Position numbers and translations under genes: made by a program. Below the pieces are notes generated by a model, which did not search any database, was not told the origin of the DNA, and saw only the letters and a program-made list of their open reading frames with translations. From contig CAIXKV010000140.1 in NCBI GenBank assembly GCA_903920145.1, positions 1-46,387 of the forward strand: a DNA stretch of 46,387 nt, given 5' to 3'. Source of the stretch: an uncultured Rhodospirillales bacterium (GTDB taxonomy: Bacteria > Pseudomonadota > Alphaproteobacteria > Azospirillales > Azospirillaceae). Shown in pieces: positions 1-9,857 of this stretch; the first letter of the stretch is position 1; each line of letters starts with the position of its first letter.

Positions 1-70
1 AGGGCGCGGATGCGCCCGCCCGGCGTCTGAGGGCAGCCTTGATGAGTCACCATCAAGGCTCGATGGTATG
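1..70 (-). repeat. Dispersed hairpin-chain repeat, partial copy at left window edge
   Basis: This is the H1 end of the repeat family described at 46250-46387, cut by the window edge. Bases 1-59 are identical to 46329-46387 and in the same direction. It carries the H2 stem and the H1 stem (arms GCCTTGATG and CATCAAGGC, six-base loop), then the outer part CGATGGTATG. Just beyond it, at 69-90, the motif ATGAGGGCAGCC recurs, so a second degenerate fragment probably abuts it. It lies directly downstream of pgm. Confidence 0.85.
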
Positions 71-89
71 AGGGCAGCCCTTATGGTAT

Positions 90-1730
<1,641 letters not shown>

Positions 1731-1778
1731 TTAAGGGGTGGGATCTTGAAAGGGCGGGCAAGGGTGCGAGCACCACCG

Positions 1779-3131
1779 TTAGCGGGTATCAACGATGGCT
1801 CGAATGTCTTGGGCCCGCAGCCAGCCGGGAGAGCCGGCGGGCAGCAATCGCTCGGCGCGGTCGGACTGGCTGCGAGCCGTAGCCCGATCGCCTTTTGCCA
1901 CAGCCTCTTCGGCCAAGGCGTAGGCCACCATGCCTTCGTTGTTTTTGCGGCCCCAGCCGGTGGCCACCAGCCGCCACAGGAAAGGCGAGTTACGCTCTTG
2001 TCGAGTGGCAAACTGGAGATGGTGTAAGGCTTCATCGATCACACGGGGATTATTGCTTTCCAACAGGGCTTGGGCCAACGCTCCCCGCAACAACCCCGAG
2101 TCCGGCATCAGGTCAACCGAGCGCCGGTAGGGTGCTAAAGACTCGGCAACCCTTTGATTTTCCATCAAGACCTGGCCCTTGAGTTCATAGAAAAAGGGAT
2201 TCTTGGGCTCTCGGGCGATCAGCGCGTCGATCTGGGGTAATGCTTCGGTTAGATTCCCTTGGCGGTAGAGGGCGATGGCGCGGGCGTAGCGGGCCGGGAT
2301 CGAGGCATCGTTGGGGGAGTAGCGGCGCAACGCCAGAGCTGGGTGGAGAAAACCAACCAGTTTAGCCTTAAGGCGCTGGAATTGCTCCGTCGCCACCGGC
2401 CCGAGCATGGCATTTTTCCAGGGCGAGTTTTCCAGATGGTCGGCTACCGCGTCGATGCGATCTTGGGTCAAGGGGTGGGTGCGGGTATAGGCCACTTGAC
2501 GGTTAGCCGGCAGCAATTCCTGTCCGGCGAGCTTTTGGAGAAAATCGCGGAACCCCTGGGTCGTGATGTGGGCGGTATCGAGAAAGCGCATACCGGCGGC
2601 GTCGGCGGATCCCTCCTGGGTCCGTGAGAACGCCAGCAGATTATTTTCGGCCATCCCGGTTCCGCCGGTGATCACCGTGGCAGCGGCGCCAGGTTGACCG
2701 GAGGCGATGGCGGCGCCCACCCCTAGGATCATGGCCAACAAGGCTTCCGCCGAAGCGTTCTCCATGGCATCGCGGCCCCGGATCAGGTGACCGCCGGCAA
2801 TGTGGCCAGTTTCGTGGGCCATGACTCCGACCAACTGCTCGGGATTGTCGCACTCCTGGAGCAAGCCGGTATAGATAAACATATTCTGGCCGCCGGCCAC
2901 GAAGGCGTTGATCACGTCCTCTTGGACCAGGATGATATCCACAGCCTCGGAGTCGACGCCGGCAGCTTGGAAGATTGGCTGTGCGTAACCCCGAATGATA
3001 TGCTCAATCTCGGCGTCGCGGATGAACTCCATCTGTTGGCCACGGCTGCCGCTTTCCTGGGCGGTGGCGGCGGCCATGGGGACCAACGGCAACGCCAGCG
3101 CCAGCAGCGCGCTCGCCCACCGTCGTACCAC
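1779..3131 (-). CDS. Periplasmic M48 family metalloprotease with TPR repeats (BepA/YfgC-like)
   Basis: Zinc metalloprotease expected in the periplasm, where BepA-type proteins oversee outer-membrane protein assembly. I choose the GTG at 3131 because it gives a clean signal peptide (MVRRW, then a hydrophobic stretch, cleavage near ATAQE) and has AGGAG 13 bases upstream; the open frame continues to 3251 but into the divergent neighbour. Numbering from this start, the HETGH zinc site is at residues 106-110 and the third-ligand motif EGSAD begins at residue 173. The C-terminal half contains TPR-like helices (ALYRQGNLTEALPQIDALIA, PFFYELKGQVLMENQRVAES). At 450 residues it fits the M48-TPR subfamily. 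pgm follows 57 bases downstream. The start is less certain than the identity. Confidence 0.9.
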   Translation of the reverse strand: MVRRWASALLALALPLVPMAAATAQESGSRGQQMEFIRDAEIEHIIRGYAQPIFQAAGVDSEAVDIILVQEDVINAFVAGGQNMFIYTGLLQECDNPEQLVGVMAHETGHIAGGHLIRGRDAMENASAEALLAMILGVGAAIASGQPGAAATVITGGTGMAENNLLAFSRTQEGSADAAGMRFLDTAHITTQGFRDFLQKLAGQELLPANRQVAYTRTHPLTQDRIDAVADHLENSPWKNAMLGPVATEQFQRLKAKLVGFLHPALALRRYSPNDASIPARYARAIALYRQGNLTEALPQIDALIAREPKNPFFYELKGQVLMENQRVAESLAPYRRSVDLMPDSGLLRGALAQALLESNNPRVIDEALHHLQFATRQERNSPFLWRLVATGWGRKNNEGMVAYALAEEAVAKGDRATARSQSDRAERLLPAGSPGWLRAQDIRAIVDTR

Positions 3132-3207
3132 CTCATTCCCGCCTCTCCTGAAAAGCGAGTTCGCCTTGACCACATCCCTTCGCTCTAGCACTGCCTGTCT
3201 CCCGCCA

Positions 3208-4623
3208 GTGGGCTGGAGGCTATGGTTCCCGTCCGTTCGGGCCGATGTCAACTGTGCTGATGCCGGCTCTGCGCTTCGGAGCCGTCAACCATGGCGTTTG
3301 ACCCTGCTGGCCGCCGTGGCGGTGGTCGCCACGGGGTGTCATCCCGATCAGGCGACACTAGGCCTCAGTAGCTACGGCGCTGCCGACGATCCCCGAGCGG
3401 TGGAGATTGGGCGGGCCGTGATTGAAACCGGAGGCAACGCTGTTGACGCGGCGGTGGCCATGGCTTTAACCATGGCGGTGACATTGCCGTCTCGAGTGGG
3501 GTTGGGCGGCGGCGGGCTGTGCCTTGTGCATGATCCTGCAACCAAGTCTGTTCGGACTCTCGACTTCCTGCCCGAGTCGGCCCCCGCAAGCGGCAGTGCG
3601 CCGGTTCCTGGCTTCCTGCGGGGCCTGTACACCCTGCATGCCGCCTATGGCCGTCGCCATTGGGAGGAGGCGCTGGGAGCGCCGGAATCCCTGGCCGGAT
3701 TGGGAACGCCCGTTTCGCGGCAACTGTCCGCCGATCTGCGAGCCGGAGCCGATCGGCTGTCACGCGATCCGGGGGCCCGGCGGCTGTTTCTGTCCACCAA
3801 CAACCGTCCCTTGGCCGAAGGCGAAATGCTGGTTCAGCCTGAACTGGCCACAACCTTGGGATTGGTGCGTCAACGCGGGATTGCGGCTTTTTACGGTGCC
3901 AGTTACGGCGCCACCGACTCCAGTTTGGCCGGAACACTGGCCCACGGTTTAGGGATAGACGGCGGGGCGCTGTCCAGTCTTCGGGCTCGATGGGGTGAAA
4001 CCGTTCAGGTGGCTAACGACAATGACGTGATCCATTTCCCCGATCGCTCTGGGGCTGATCTGGCGATGGCTTGGCAAGCCGGTTTGGCGGTCGGGGAAGG
4101 GGGCGACTGGTTGGGCGCGATGATGAATGCACTGCGGGCGAACGCCGGAAGCGTCGGCTCGGCGGTGCCCACGGCGGCGTTGGCGGTGGTGGATGGTCGG
4201 GAACAGGGTGTGGCCTGCGTCTTCACCATGGGCGGGCTATTCGGCAATGATCGAGTGATCCCCGAGCTGGGTTTGTTGGCTGGTGGCGGTGGCGGGGCGT
4301 CTGGTGTTGGCGGGCCGGTACTGGTGGTCAATCCCTATCAGGAGACCACTCTGCTTGCAGCCAGCGGATCGGCAACTGGGGCCGAGCCGTCCAATCGGGC
4401 GGCGGCAGCGGCGGTGTTGTCGATTCTGCATACCTCAGCGATTGAGCATCAGCCTTTGGGAGCCAGCAGCCCGATCATGGCACCATCGGCGGCGCTGGGC
4501 GTGGCCGAAGCGGTGGCGTGTCTCTATGATCACCAGCACGGCGGCAAGAGCTGCGGTGCGGTGACGGATGCTCGTGGATTGGGACGGACATTCTCGGTGC
4601 TCATAACTTCGGGGCTGAAATAG
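3208..4623 (+). CDS. Divergent gamma-glutamyltransferase-like lipoprotein
   Basis: Ntn-hydrolase fold protein related to gamma-glutamyltranspeptidase. The N-terminus has a charged segment, a hydrophobic stretch and a lipobox ending VATGC, so membrane anchoring is likely. The opening SSYGAADDPRAVEIGRAVIE and the GLGGGGLCLVHDP segment match the family. The nucleophile region reads PTAALAVVD where the family has TTHFSVVD, so one Thr is kept but the following Thr-His is not. The substrate-binding Arg of the usual LDGRE motif is replaced (LDFLPESAP). About 471 residues is shorter than the usual 560-580. The start is uncertain: GTG at 3208 is given; a TTG at 3298 would leave a very short signal. 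It is divergent from the M48 gene. Catalytic activity is doubtful. Confidence 0.72.
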   Translation: MGWRLWFPSVRADVNCADAGSALRSRQPWRLTLLAAVAVVATGCHPDQATLGLSSYGAADDPRAVEIGRAVIETGGNAVDAAVAMALTMAVTLPSRVGLGGGGLCLVHDPATKSVRTLDFLPESAPASGSAPVPGFLRGLYTLHAAYGRRHWEEALGAPESLAGLGTPVSRQLSADLRAGADRLSRDPGARRLFLSTNNRPLAEGEMLVQPELATTLGLVRQRGIAAFYGASYGATDSSLAGTLAHGLGIDGGALSSLRARWGETVQVANDNDVIHFPDRSGADLAMAWQAGLAVGEGGDWLGAMMNALRANAGSVGSAVPTAALAVVDGREQGVACVFTMGGLFGNDRVIPELGLLAGGGGGASGVGGPVLVVNPYQETTLLAASGSATGAEPSNRAAAAAVLSILHTSAIEHQPLGASSPIMAPSAALGVAEAVACLYDHQHGGKSCGAVTDARGLGRTFSVLITSGLK

Positions 4624-4676
4624 GCCCGAGGACCGCTGCCAAAGGGGGCAATACGGAGCAGGAAGAGGGTTAGACG

Positions 4677-5816
4677 ATGATGAAGCAGGCGCGCCGGGGC
4701 GCAATCCCGCCGTTTTTCGTAATGGAGGTGATGCGCGCCGCCGCCGAGCGTGAGCGGGCCGGCGGAGAGGTGCTGCACCTGGAAGTTGGGCAGCCTGCCA
4801 CTTCGGCCCCGGCTGGGGTGGTGGCGGCGGCTCGGGCGGCTCTCGATGAGCAGTTGGGGTATGTCGATGCGTTGGGAACACCGGCTCTGCGCGCCGCCAT
4901 TGCTCGTCATTATCGGGATGCCTATCGGTTAGATCTCCCGGCTCATCGGGTGGTGGTCACCACGGGTTCGTCAGGTGGTTTTGTCCTGGCGTTTCTGGCA
5001 GCCTTTGACGCCGGGGATCGGGTTGCTATGGTCACTCCCGGTTATCCCTGTTACCGCAACATCCTGACGGCGTTGGGGGTGGTGCCGGTGGAAATCCCGG
5101 TGGGGCCAGAGACCGGGTTTCAGCCAACCCCGGCTTTATTGGATGCCGTGGGGCCGCTTGACGGGTTGGTGGTGGCCAGCCCGGCTAATCCCACCGGCTC
5201 GATGATCGGTCGAGATGCCCTGCGCGACTTGGCCCGCGCCTGTGCCGACCGGGGTATTCGATTGATATCCGACGAAATCTATCATGGCATCACCTACGGC
5301 GAACCGGCGGTGACCGCCCTGGAGATGTCCGACGACGTGATTGTGCTGAACAGCTTTTCCAAGTATTTTTCCATGACCGGCTGGCGGTTGGGCTGGTTGG
5401 TGGTGCCGGAGTCGCTGTTACGCTCCATCGAATGTTTGGCCCAGAACCTGTTCATTTCGGCGCCGTCCCTGTCGCAATTGGCGGCCTGTGCGGCGTTCGA
5501 GTGTCGCGCCGAGCTGGATGGTCATGTGGCGCGTTATGCCCGCAATCGGGCCCTGCTGCTGGAAGAGCTGCCCAAGGCCGGACTCGACCGTTTGGCGCCG
5601 GCTGAAGGCGCGTTCTATCTCTACGCCGATGTTTCGGATCGAACCGACGACAGCGAAGCCTGGTGCCGGCGGCTGTTGGCCGAAACCGGCGTGGCAATCA
5701 CCCCCGGCATCGATTTTGACCCAGAGCGAGGCCGGCGGTTTGTACGCATTTCCTTTTCAGGCGCCACAGACAGCATCGCCGAAGCTGCCCGGCGGCTGCG
5801 GGCGTGGCGAGGGTAG
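4677..5816 (+). CDS. Pyridoxal-phosphate-dependent aminotransferase, class I/II
   Basis: Fold-type I aminotransferase of the aspartate aminotransferase superfamily, cytoplasmic. Seen directly: the GYVDALGTPALR substrate-domain motif (61-72), SPANPTG with Asn171, the cofactor-binding SDEIYHG (Asp199, Tyr202), the Schiff-base lysine in NSFSKYFSMTGWRLGW (Lys229), and RFVRISFSG near the end with the carboxylate-binding Arg. The 379-residue length is normal. The start ATGATG has an AGGAAGAGGG ribosome site just upstream. It lies 53 bases after the GGT-like gene on the same strand and may be in its operon. The amino-acid substrate cannot be read from sequence. Confidence 0.93.
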   Translation: MMKQARRGAIPPFFVMEVMRAAAERERAGGEVLHLEVGQPATSAPAGVVAAARAALDEQLGYVDALGTPALRAAIARHYRDAYRLDLPAHRVVVTTGSSGGFVLAFLAAFDAGDRVAMVTPGYPCYRNILTALGVVPVEIPVGPETGFQPTPALLDAVGPLDGLVVASPANPTGSMIGRDALRDLARACADRGIRLISDEIYHGITYGEPAVTALEMSDDVIVLNSFSKYFSMTGWRLGWLVVPESLLRSIECLAQNLFISAPSLSQLAACAAFECRAELDGHVARYARNRALLLEELPKAGLDRLAPAEGAFYLYADVSDRTDDSEAWCRRLLAETGVAITPGIDFDPERGRRFVRISFSGATDSIAEAARRLRAWRG

Positions 5817-5892
5817 GGAGCTGCCTGTCTATCCAGATGGGCAAATGGGGTTATGGGCAATGGGGTGTTTTCCCCCCTCCCGCACATTCCCC

Positions 5893-7980
5893 CTACGGAG
5901 CAACCGGCCTCGCCGCAGCTCCGTTGGACAGTCGGGAAATCAGGTCTTGTAGGCCTGTGTCTGGGGGCGGGGCGGGGGTCGTGGGGGTGATGCTCGGGGC
6001 CGCAACGGCGACCGAAGCGGCGGGGCTGTCCGAAGCGTAGGGCAGGGGCCGGGGCGGTAGCCCGACGTGGGCGTCCATCATGAAGTCATGCCATAGTTTG
6101 GCCGGGAGGCTACCGCCTGTGACCCGTTTCATCTCGTCATTGTTGTCATTGCCGAGCCAAACCGCCGTGACATAATCGGCAGTGAAGCCTGCGAACCAGG
6201 CATCCCGGTAATCGCTGCTGGTGCCGGTCTTGCCGGCTGCCGGGCGGTCGAGCCGGGCGGCTTTGCCGGTGCCGTAGGCCAAAACGCCGGTCATCATGCT
6301 GGTCAGTGCTGACACTGCTCCGGGTTCGGCCACGGCGTCCGCCACGGATCCGTGGCGCTGGTACAGCACGGTCCCGTGACTATCGCGAATTTCCTGGATG
6401 GCATGGGGGATGACCGGATGGCCGCCATTCGCGATTCCGGCATAAGCAGCGGTCAATTCAAGAGGCGTCACTTCGCTGGTGCCAAGCGCCAAGCTTAGGT
6501 CACGGCCAAGCGAGGAGGTGATGCCAAGGCGCTGGGCTAGGGTGCGCACAGGCTCCACTCCCACCTGTTCCAAAACCCGCACTGCACAGGTGTTGATGGA
6601 ATGAGCCAAGGCATCCCGCAACGGAACCGGCCCCCGGAACCCTTTTTCATAGTTGACCGGCTGCCAATGGCCGATGCGCAACGGCCCGTCTTCCACCGTC
6701 GTTTCCGGCGTGAAACCGGCCTCAAGAGCCGCAAGATAAATAAAGGGCTTGAACGAGGATCCAGGCTGCCGCAACGCCTGGGTGGCTCGATTGAACGGGC
6801 TTTCGGCGTAGCTACGTCCTCCCACCAGGGCGCGCACGGCGCCATCGGGGGTCATGGTGACCAGCGCCCCTTGGCTGACCTGATATTGCGGTCCCTGGCT
6901 GGCCAGCAGTTCGGTCAAGTGACGTTCAGCAGCCTGTTGCAGGTGAAGGTCAAGAGTGGTGTAGACCACGAGGTCTTCGTGGTCGTATCCGACGTAACTC
7001 CCGATATGGTCTGAAATCCAGTCGGCAAAGTAGCGGCCAAGGCCGGTGGGAACAGACGGGCGGGCCGAAGGCGGGGCTAGGGTGGCGCTGGCGGCGTCGG
7101 CAGGGGTGATGAAGCCGGCCTCGATCATGGTCGACAGCACCACCTGGGCGCGTTGGCTGGCTTCATTCGGGTTGCTGATCGGTGAATAGTGCGACGGTGC
7201 CTTGAGCAGACCGGCGATCTCTGCGCATTCATAGAGGGAAAGCTGGCTAACGGGTTTGCCGAAATAGGTCTGCGCGGCAGCATCGACGCCATAGGCTCCG
7301 GCGCCCAAATAGACTCGGTTGAGATAGGCAGTGAGAATCTGTTCCTTAGTATAGACATGCTCCAGCCACAAGGCCAGTAAGGCTTCCTGAACCTTTCGGC
7401 GCAAGGTCCGATCCGGGGATAGAAACAAATTCTTGGCCAATTGTTGAGTCAAGGTCGAACCGCCCTGGCTCATATGCCCACGCCGGATATTGACCCACAC
7501 GGCCCGCCCCAATCCTACCGGGTCGATGCCGAAGTGATTGAAGAAACGGCGGTCTTCAACAGCAATAACCGCTTTGACCAAATAGGGCGGTAATTGGTTG
7601 GCCTCGATAATCGCGCCCTGGATATCGCCGGTTCGGGAAAAGCGGGTGCCATCAACCGCAACCAAGGTGACGGTGGGGCGGCGGGTGTGCTGGGCCACTT
7701 GATGAACATCGGGTAGGTCGTAGCCGTAATAAAATACCAGGGCCACTATCGCTAGCGCCCCCCAAATGGCCGCCAGCACCGTCCATTTGGCCATGACGGC
7801 CAAGACGTGAAAGGGGGAAAAGCCGTCGAACTTGGCCGACCGGGGGCGAGGCCGCGATTGTGAGCCGCGACGGGCAACGTTGTTGCTGCTGGGTGGCGGT
7901 GGACGCCACGGTGCAGCATCCAACGGCGACAAAGGCGGCGGCGGCGGAGCGTGATCAGACGGGGGGCGCTTGGGGGGCAA
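5893..7980 (-). CDS. Class A penicillin-binding protein (PBP1A-type transglycosylase/transpeptidase)
   Basis: Bifunctional peptidoglycan synthase anchored in the inner membrane. A proline- and arginine-rich cytoplasmic tail (1-55) precedes one membrane segment (about 64-86). The GT51 domain has the catalytic motif EDRRFFNHFG (Glu142) and GGSTLTQQLAKNLF (173-186). The transpeptidase domain has SSFK (Ser408, Lys411), SIN (461-463) and KTG (584-586). The 695-residue length suits the compact PBP1A forms that lack a large OB insertion. The start appears to be TTG at 7980 with a weak ribosome site; an internal ATG at residue 63 would remove the tail but also leave a poor signal anchor. It converges on the aminotransferase gene. 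A Pro/Thr-rich tail follows the catalytic domain. Confidence 0.93.
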   Translation of the reverse strand: MPPKRPPSDHAPPPPPLSPLDAAPWRPPPPSSNNVARRGSQSRPRPRSAKFDGFSPFHVLAVMAKWTVLAAIWGALAIVALVFYYGYDLPDVHQVAQHTRRPTVTLVAVDGTRFSRTGDIQGAIIEANQLPPYLVKAVIAVEDRRFFNHFGIDPVGLGRAVWVNIRRGHMSQGGSTLTQQLAKNLFLSPDRTLRRKVQEALLALWLEHVYTKEQILTAYLNRVYLGAGAYGVDAAAQTYFGKPVSQLSLYECAEIAGLLKAPSHYSPISNPNEASQRAQVVLSTMIEAGFITPADAASATLAPPSARPSVPTGLGRYFADWISDHIGSYVGYDHEDLVVYTTLDLHLQQAAERHLTELLASQGPQYQVSQGALVTMTPDGAVRALVGGRSYAESPFNRATQALRQPGSSFKPFIYLAALEAGFTPETTVEDGPLRIGHWQPVNYEKGFRGPVPLRDALAHSINTCAVRVLEQVGVEPVRTLAQRLGITSSLGRDLSLALGTSEVTPLELTAAYAGIANGGHPVIPHAIQEIRDSHGTVLYQRHGSVADAVAEPGAVSALTSMMTGVLAYGTGKAARLDRPAAGKTGTSSDYRDAWFAGFTADYVTAVWLGNDNNDEMKRVTGGSLPAKLWHDFMMDAHVGLPPRPLPYASDSPAASVAVAAPSITPTTPAPPPDTGLQDLISRLSNGAAARPVAP

Positions 7981-8079
7981 ACCGCGATACCAACTTCAGG
8001 TGTTTTCATTCCGGGGAAAGGCGGCCGGGTATTGGCTGCTGGGCGTTATACGAGAGTGACGCGCCGAATAGAACCCGCC

Positions 8080-8601
8080 TTAGGCTCCGACCACCCCAGT
8101 TTGAGCATAAAGCACCGATAACGGCAGGTCCAGGTCGGCGCCTTCGAGATGGAGTCGGGAGTCGCGGTCCAAGAGCAGGTCGGTGATCCATCGGCCTCCG
8201 CCCAGCCGGCGATGCACTTCACAATAGATACGGCGGTCCTGAATCAGCACGATTTCCCGACATCCCGGCAAAGATCGAAAAGCGGGCAGTTTGACCTTGC
8301 GCAACGCCTCTTCCTCTCCCGAATCCAGCACTTCAAGAATTGTCAGGGCATCGGCGTTCAAGCTGCGTCCCAGCAGAGGCGGGCAGGCCGCGATGACCAA
8401 CTCGGCGCGCAACACGCTGCCCAGGACCGGATCCGTCATGGCGGCATTGATCCGCAAAGTGCGCGGCGGTTTGCGGGCCAGCGCCCCGAACAAATGCCCA
8501 GCGGCATTTCCCAACAGCACAGAACGCGACCCGCCACTCTCTAGAAGCAAGGTCGGCGCCGGGTCAGGTCGGCGGGCTGGGGGTGGGGCTGGCTGGGTCA
8601 T
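8080..8601 (-). CDS. Uma2-like (PD-(D/E)XK fold) family protein, probably degenerate
   Basis: Protein of 173 residues resembling the Uma2/DUF820 group, whose members have a restriction-endonuclease-like fold but mostly unknown roles. The central segment DALTILEVLDSGEEEALRK and the following REIVLIQDRRIYCEVHRR match the family pattern in which an acidic residue, ExK and a 'xxYWLVD' strand follow one another. The C-terminal LDLPLSVLYAQTGV also fits the family ending. The N-terminus is proline-rich. The catalytic Glu-x-Lys is not clearly intact, so nuclease activity is doubtful. It sits between the bacteriohemerythrin and PBP genes on the same strand. The family assignment is an inference from motif spacing. 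Confidence 0.55.
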   Translation of the reverse strand: MTQPAPPPARRPDPAPTLLLESGGSRSVLLGNAAGHLFGALARKPPRTLRINAAMTDPVLGSVLRAELVIAACPPLLGRSLNADALTILEVLDSGEEEALRKVKLPAFRSLPGCREIVLIQDRRIYCEVHRRLGGGRWITDLLLDRDSRLHLEGADLDLPLSVLYAQTGVVGA

Positions 8602-8671
8602 GACTCATCGGCTTTGGAAACGCAGCGCGCGACAGTCATTCCATCAAATTCAGAGCCAATACGAGGGCCGA

Positions 8672-9058
8672 TTACGAAGCTTGACCCAAATAGGCGGCAA
8701 AATCAGCGTCATATCGCTGCAAATGGGTATCTAGAGTCTTTTGCAAATGAGGCCAGAGATCGGCGGTAGTGCTTTCTCGTCCGACGGCAAAGGCTGAAAT
8801 AAACTCCGAAAGAATACTCATAATATAATCGTGACTGCGTTTATGATGAAATAAATTCGGATAATTATTCTGCTTCATCATTGCTTCCTCATGGGAGAAG
8901 TGCAGAAGCATCGATGCCTTTAACATATTCAACGCATAGGCGACCCGATTTCGGTCCAAGGCCTGGCCACTTAAGAGCTGGCCCAGTTCATCCCCAATCG
9001 TTGCGATGGTCTTATGGTCTTCATCGTTGCTGGTTTCATAAACCTGGATGGATGCCAT
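8672..9058 (-). CDS. Bacteriohemerythrin
   Basis: Four-helix-bundle diiron protein that binds O2 reversibly; bacterial single-domain forms are thought to deliver or sense oxygen, or to protect against nitric oxide. All expected iron ligands are visible in order: His in NDEDHKT, HxxxE in HFSHEEAMM, HxxxH in HHKRSHDY, and HxxxxD in THLQRYDADF. At 128 residues it is a normal single-domain form. It starts at ATG 9058. It lies in an accessory stretch between the Uma2-like gene and the divergent DUF2076 gene. Spirilla often carry many such proteins; a role in microaerobic life is an inference. Confidence 0.92.
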   Translation of the reverse strand: MASIQVYETSNDEDHKTIATIGDELGQLLSGQALDRNRVAYALNMLKASMLLHFSHEEAMMKQNNYPNLFHHKRSHDYIMSILSEFISAFAVGRESTTADLWPHLQKTLDTHLQRYDADFAAYLGQAS

Positions 9059-9188
9059 TTTATCACACTCCCTGCCTGTGGCGGTTCATGCCGCTGCCCA
9101 GCAAGTATGGAGCAATCGCGGATACTACCAAGCCCATCCTGGCTTATTGCGTCGCAATGCGCAAGACTGGAGCGATGTTCCTGCAAGA

Positions 9189-9212
9189 AAGGTCAAAAAA
9201 TGGCCTTTTTTT
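9189..9212 (+). terminator. Possible weak terminator-like hairpin
   Basis: AAGGTC and GGCCTT can pair around an A-rich loop, followed on the + strand by a run of seven T. No + strand gene ends just upstream, so its purpose is unclear; it may mark a small transcript antisense to the hemerythrin leader. Confidence 0.3.
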
Positions 9213-9282
9213 CGCCATCGAATGGCGCCAGGTCGATAGGTAGAGTCATGCCGACTCATCGGTCTTACAAAGGAGTGTTTTC

Positions 9283-9849
9283 ATGAGCGACGGAGTAGCG
9301 ACCGCGAACCCAGTTCAGGGGCAAGGCGCCGTTCCCCCGGTACCACAGCCCAATGACGAAGATCGACGGGCCATTACCGATTTTTTTGATCGTTTGCGGG
9401 CGGTGGACGTGCCACGGGATCCCGGATCCGAAGCCCTCATTGCCGAGCTGATCGCTCGGGAGCCGAAGCTACGCTATGTTTTAACCCAACTGGCTTTCTT
9501 CCAAGAGCATGCGCTGGCCGCAGCCCAGAATCGCATTCAGGAGCTGGAATACCAGTTGGAACAAAAGCAGGGTTTCCTGGCCTCGCTGTTCGGATCCAGG
9601 TCAGGACCGCCGCCACAACCGATTCGCCCACCCGGTGGGGCCGCGCCGGGCCTTTTCAACCCTTCACGTGGCGGCTTTCTTGGCGGCGCTGGCGGTATGG
9701 CGGTGGGGGTGTTGGGCGGGGCTTTGTTGGGGGCGGCGGTCATGTCGGCCTTGACCGATGAACCGGCCGCCGCCGCTCCGGCTCCGGCCTATTCGCCTTC
9801 CGACAATGATGGCGATGACGGCAATTTCGATATCGATGATGACTATTGA
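9283..9849 (+). CDS. DUF2076 family protein with acidic C-terminus
   Basis: Matches the DUF2076 family, annotated in databases as uncharacterised or as periplasmic ligand-binding sensor-like. The N-terminal part (DEDRRAITDFFDRLRAV, EPKLRYVLTQLAFFQEHALAAAQNRI) is the family signature helix pair; a coiled coil (ELEYQLEQKQGF) follows. Then a Pro/Gly-rich linker, a hydrophobic glycine-zipper segment (GGAGGMAVGVLGGALLGAAVMSAL) and a strongly acidic tail (DNDGDDGNFDIDDDY). The start has a good ribosome site, AAAGGAG, nine bases upstream of ATG. It converges on pspF with only eight bases between the stop codons. The function is unknown. Confidence 0.82.
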   Translation: MSDGVATANPVQGQGAVPPVPQPNDEDRRAITDFFDRLRAVDVPRDPGSEALIAELIAREPKLRYVLTQLAFFQEHALAAAQNRIQELEYQLEQKQGFLASLFGSRSGPPPQPIRPPGGAAPGLFNPSRGGFLGGAGGMAVGVLGGALLGAAVMSALTDEPAAAAPAPAYSPSDNDGDDGNFDIDDDY

Positions 9850-9857
9850 TTGAGACC

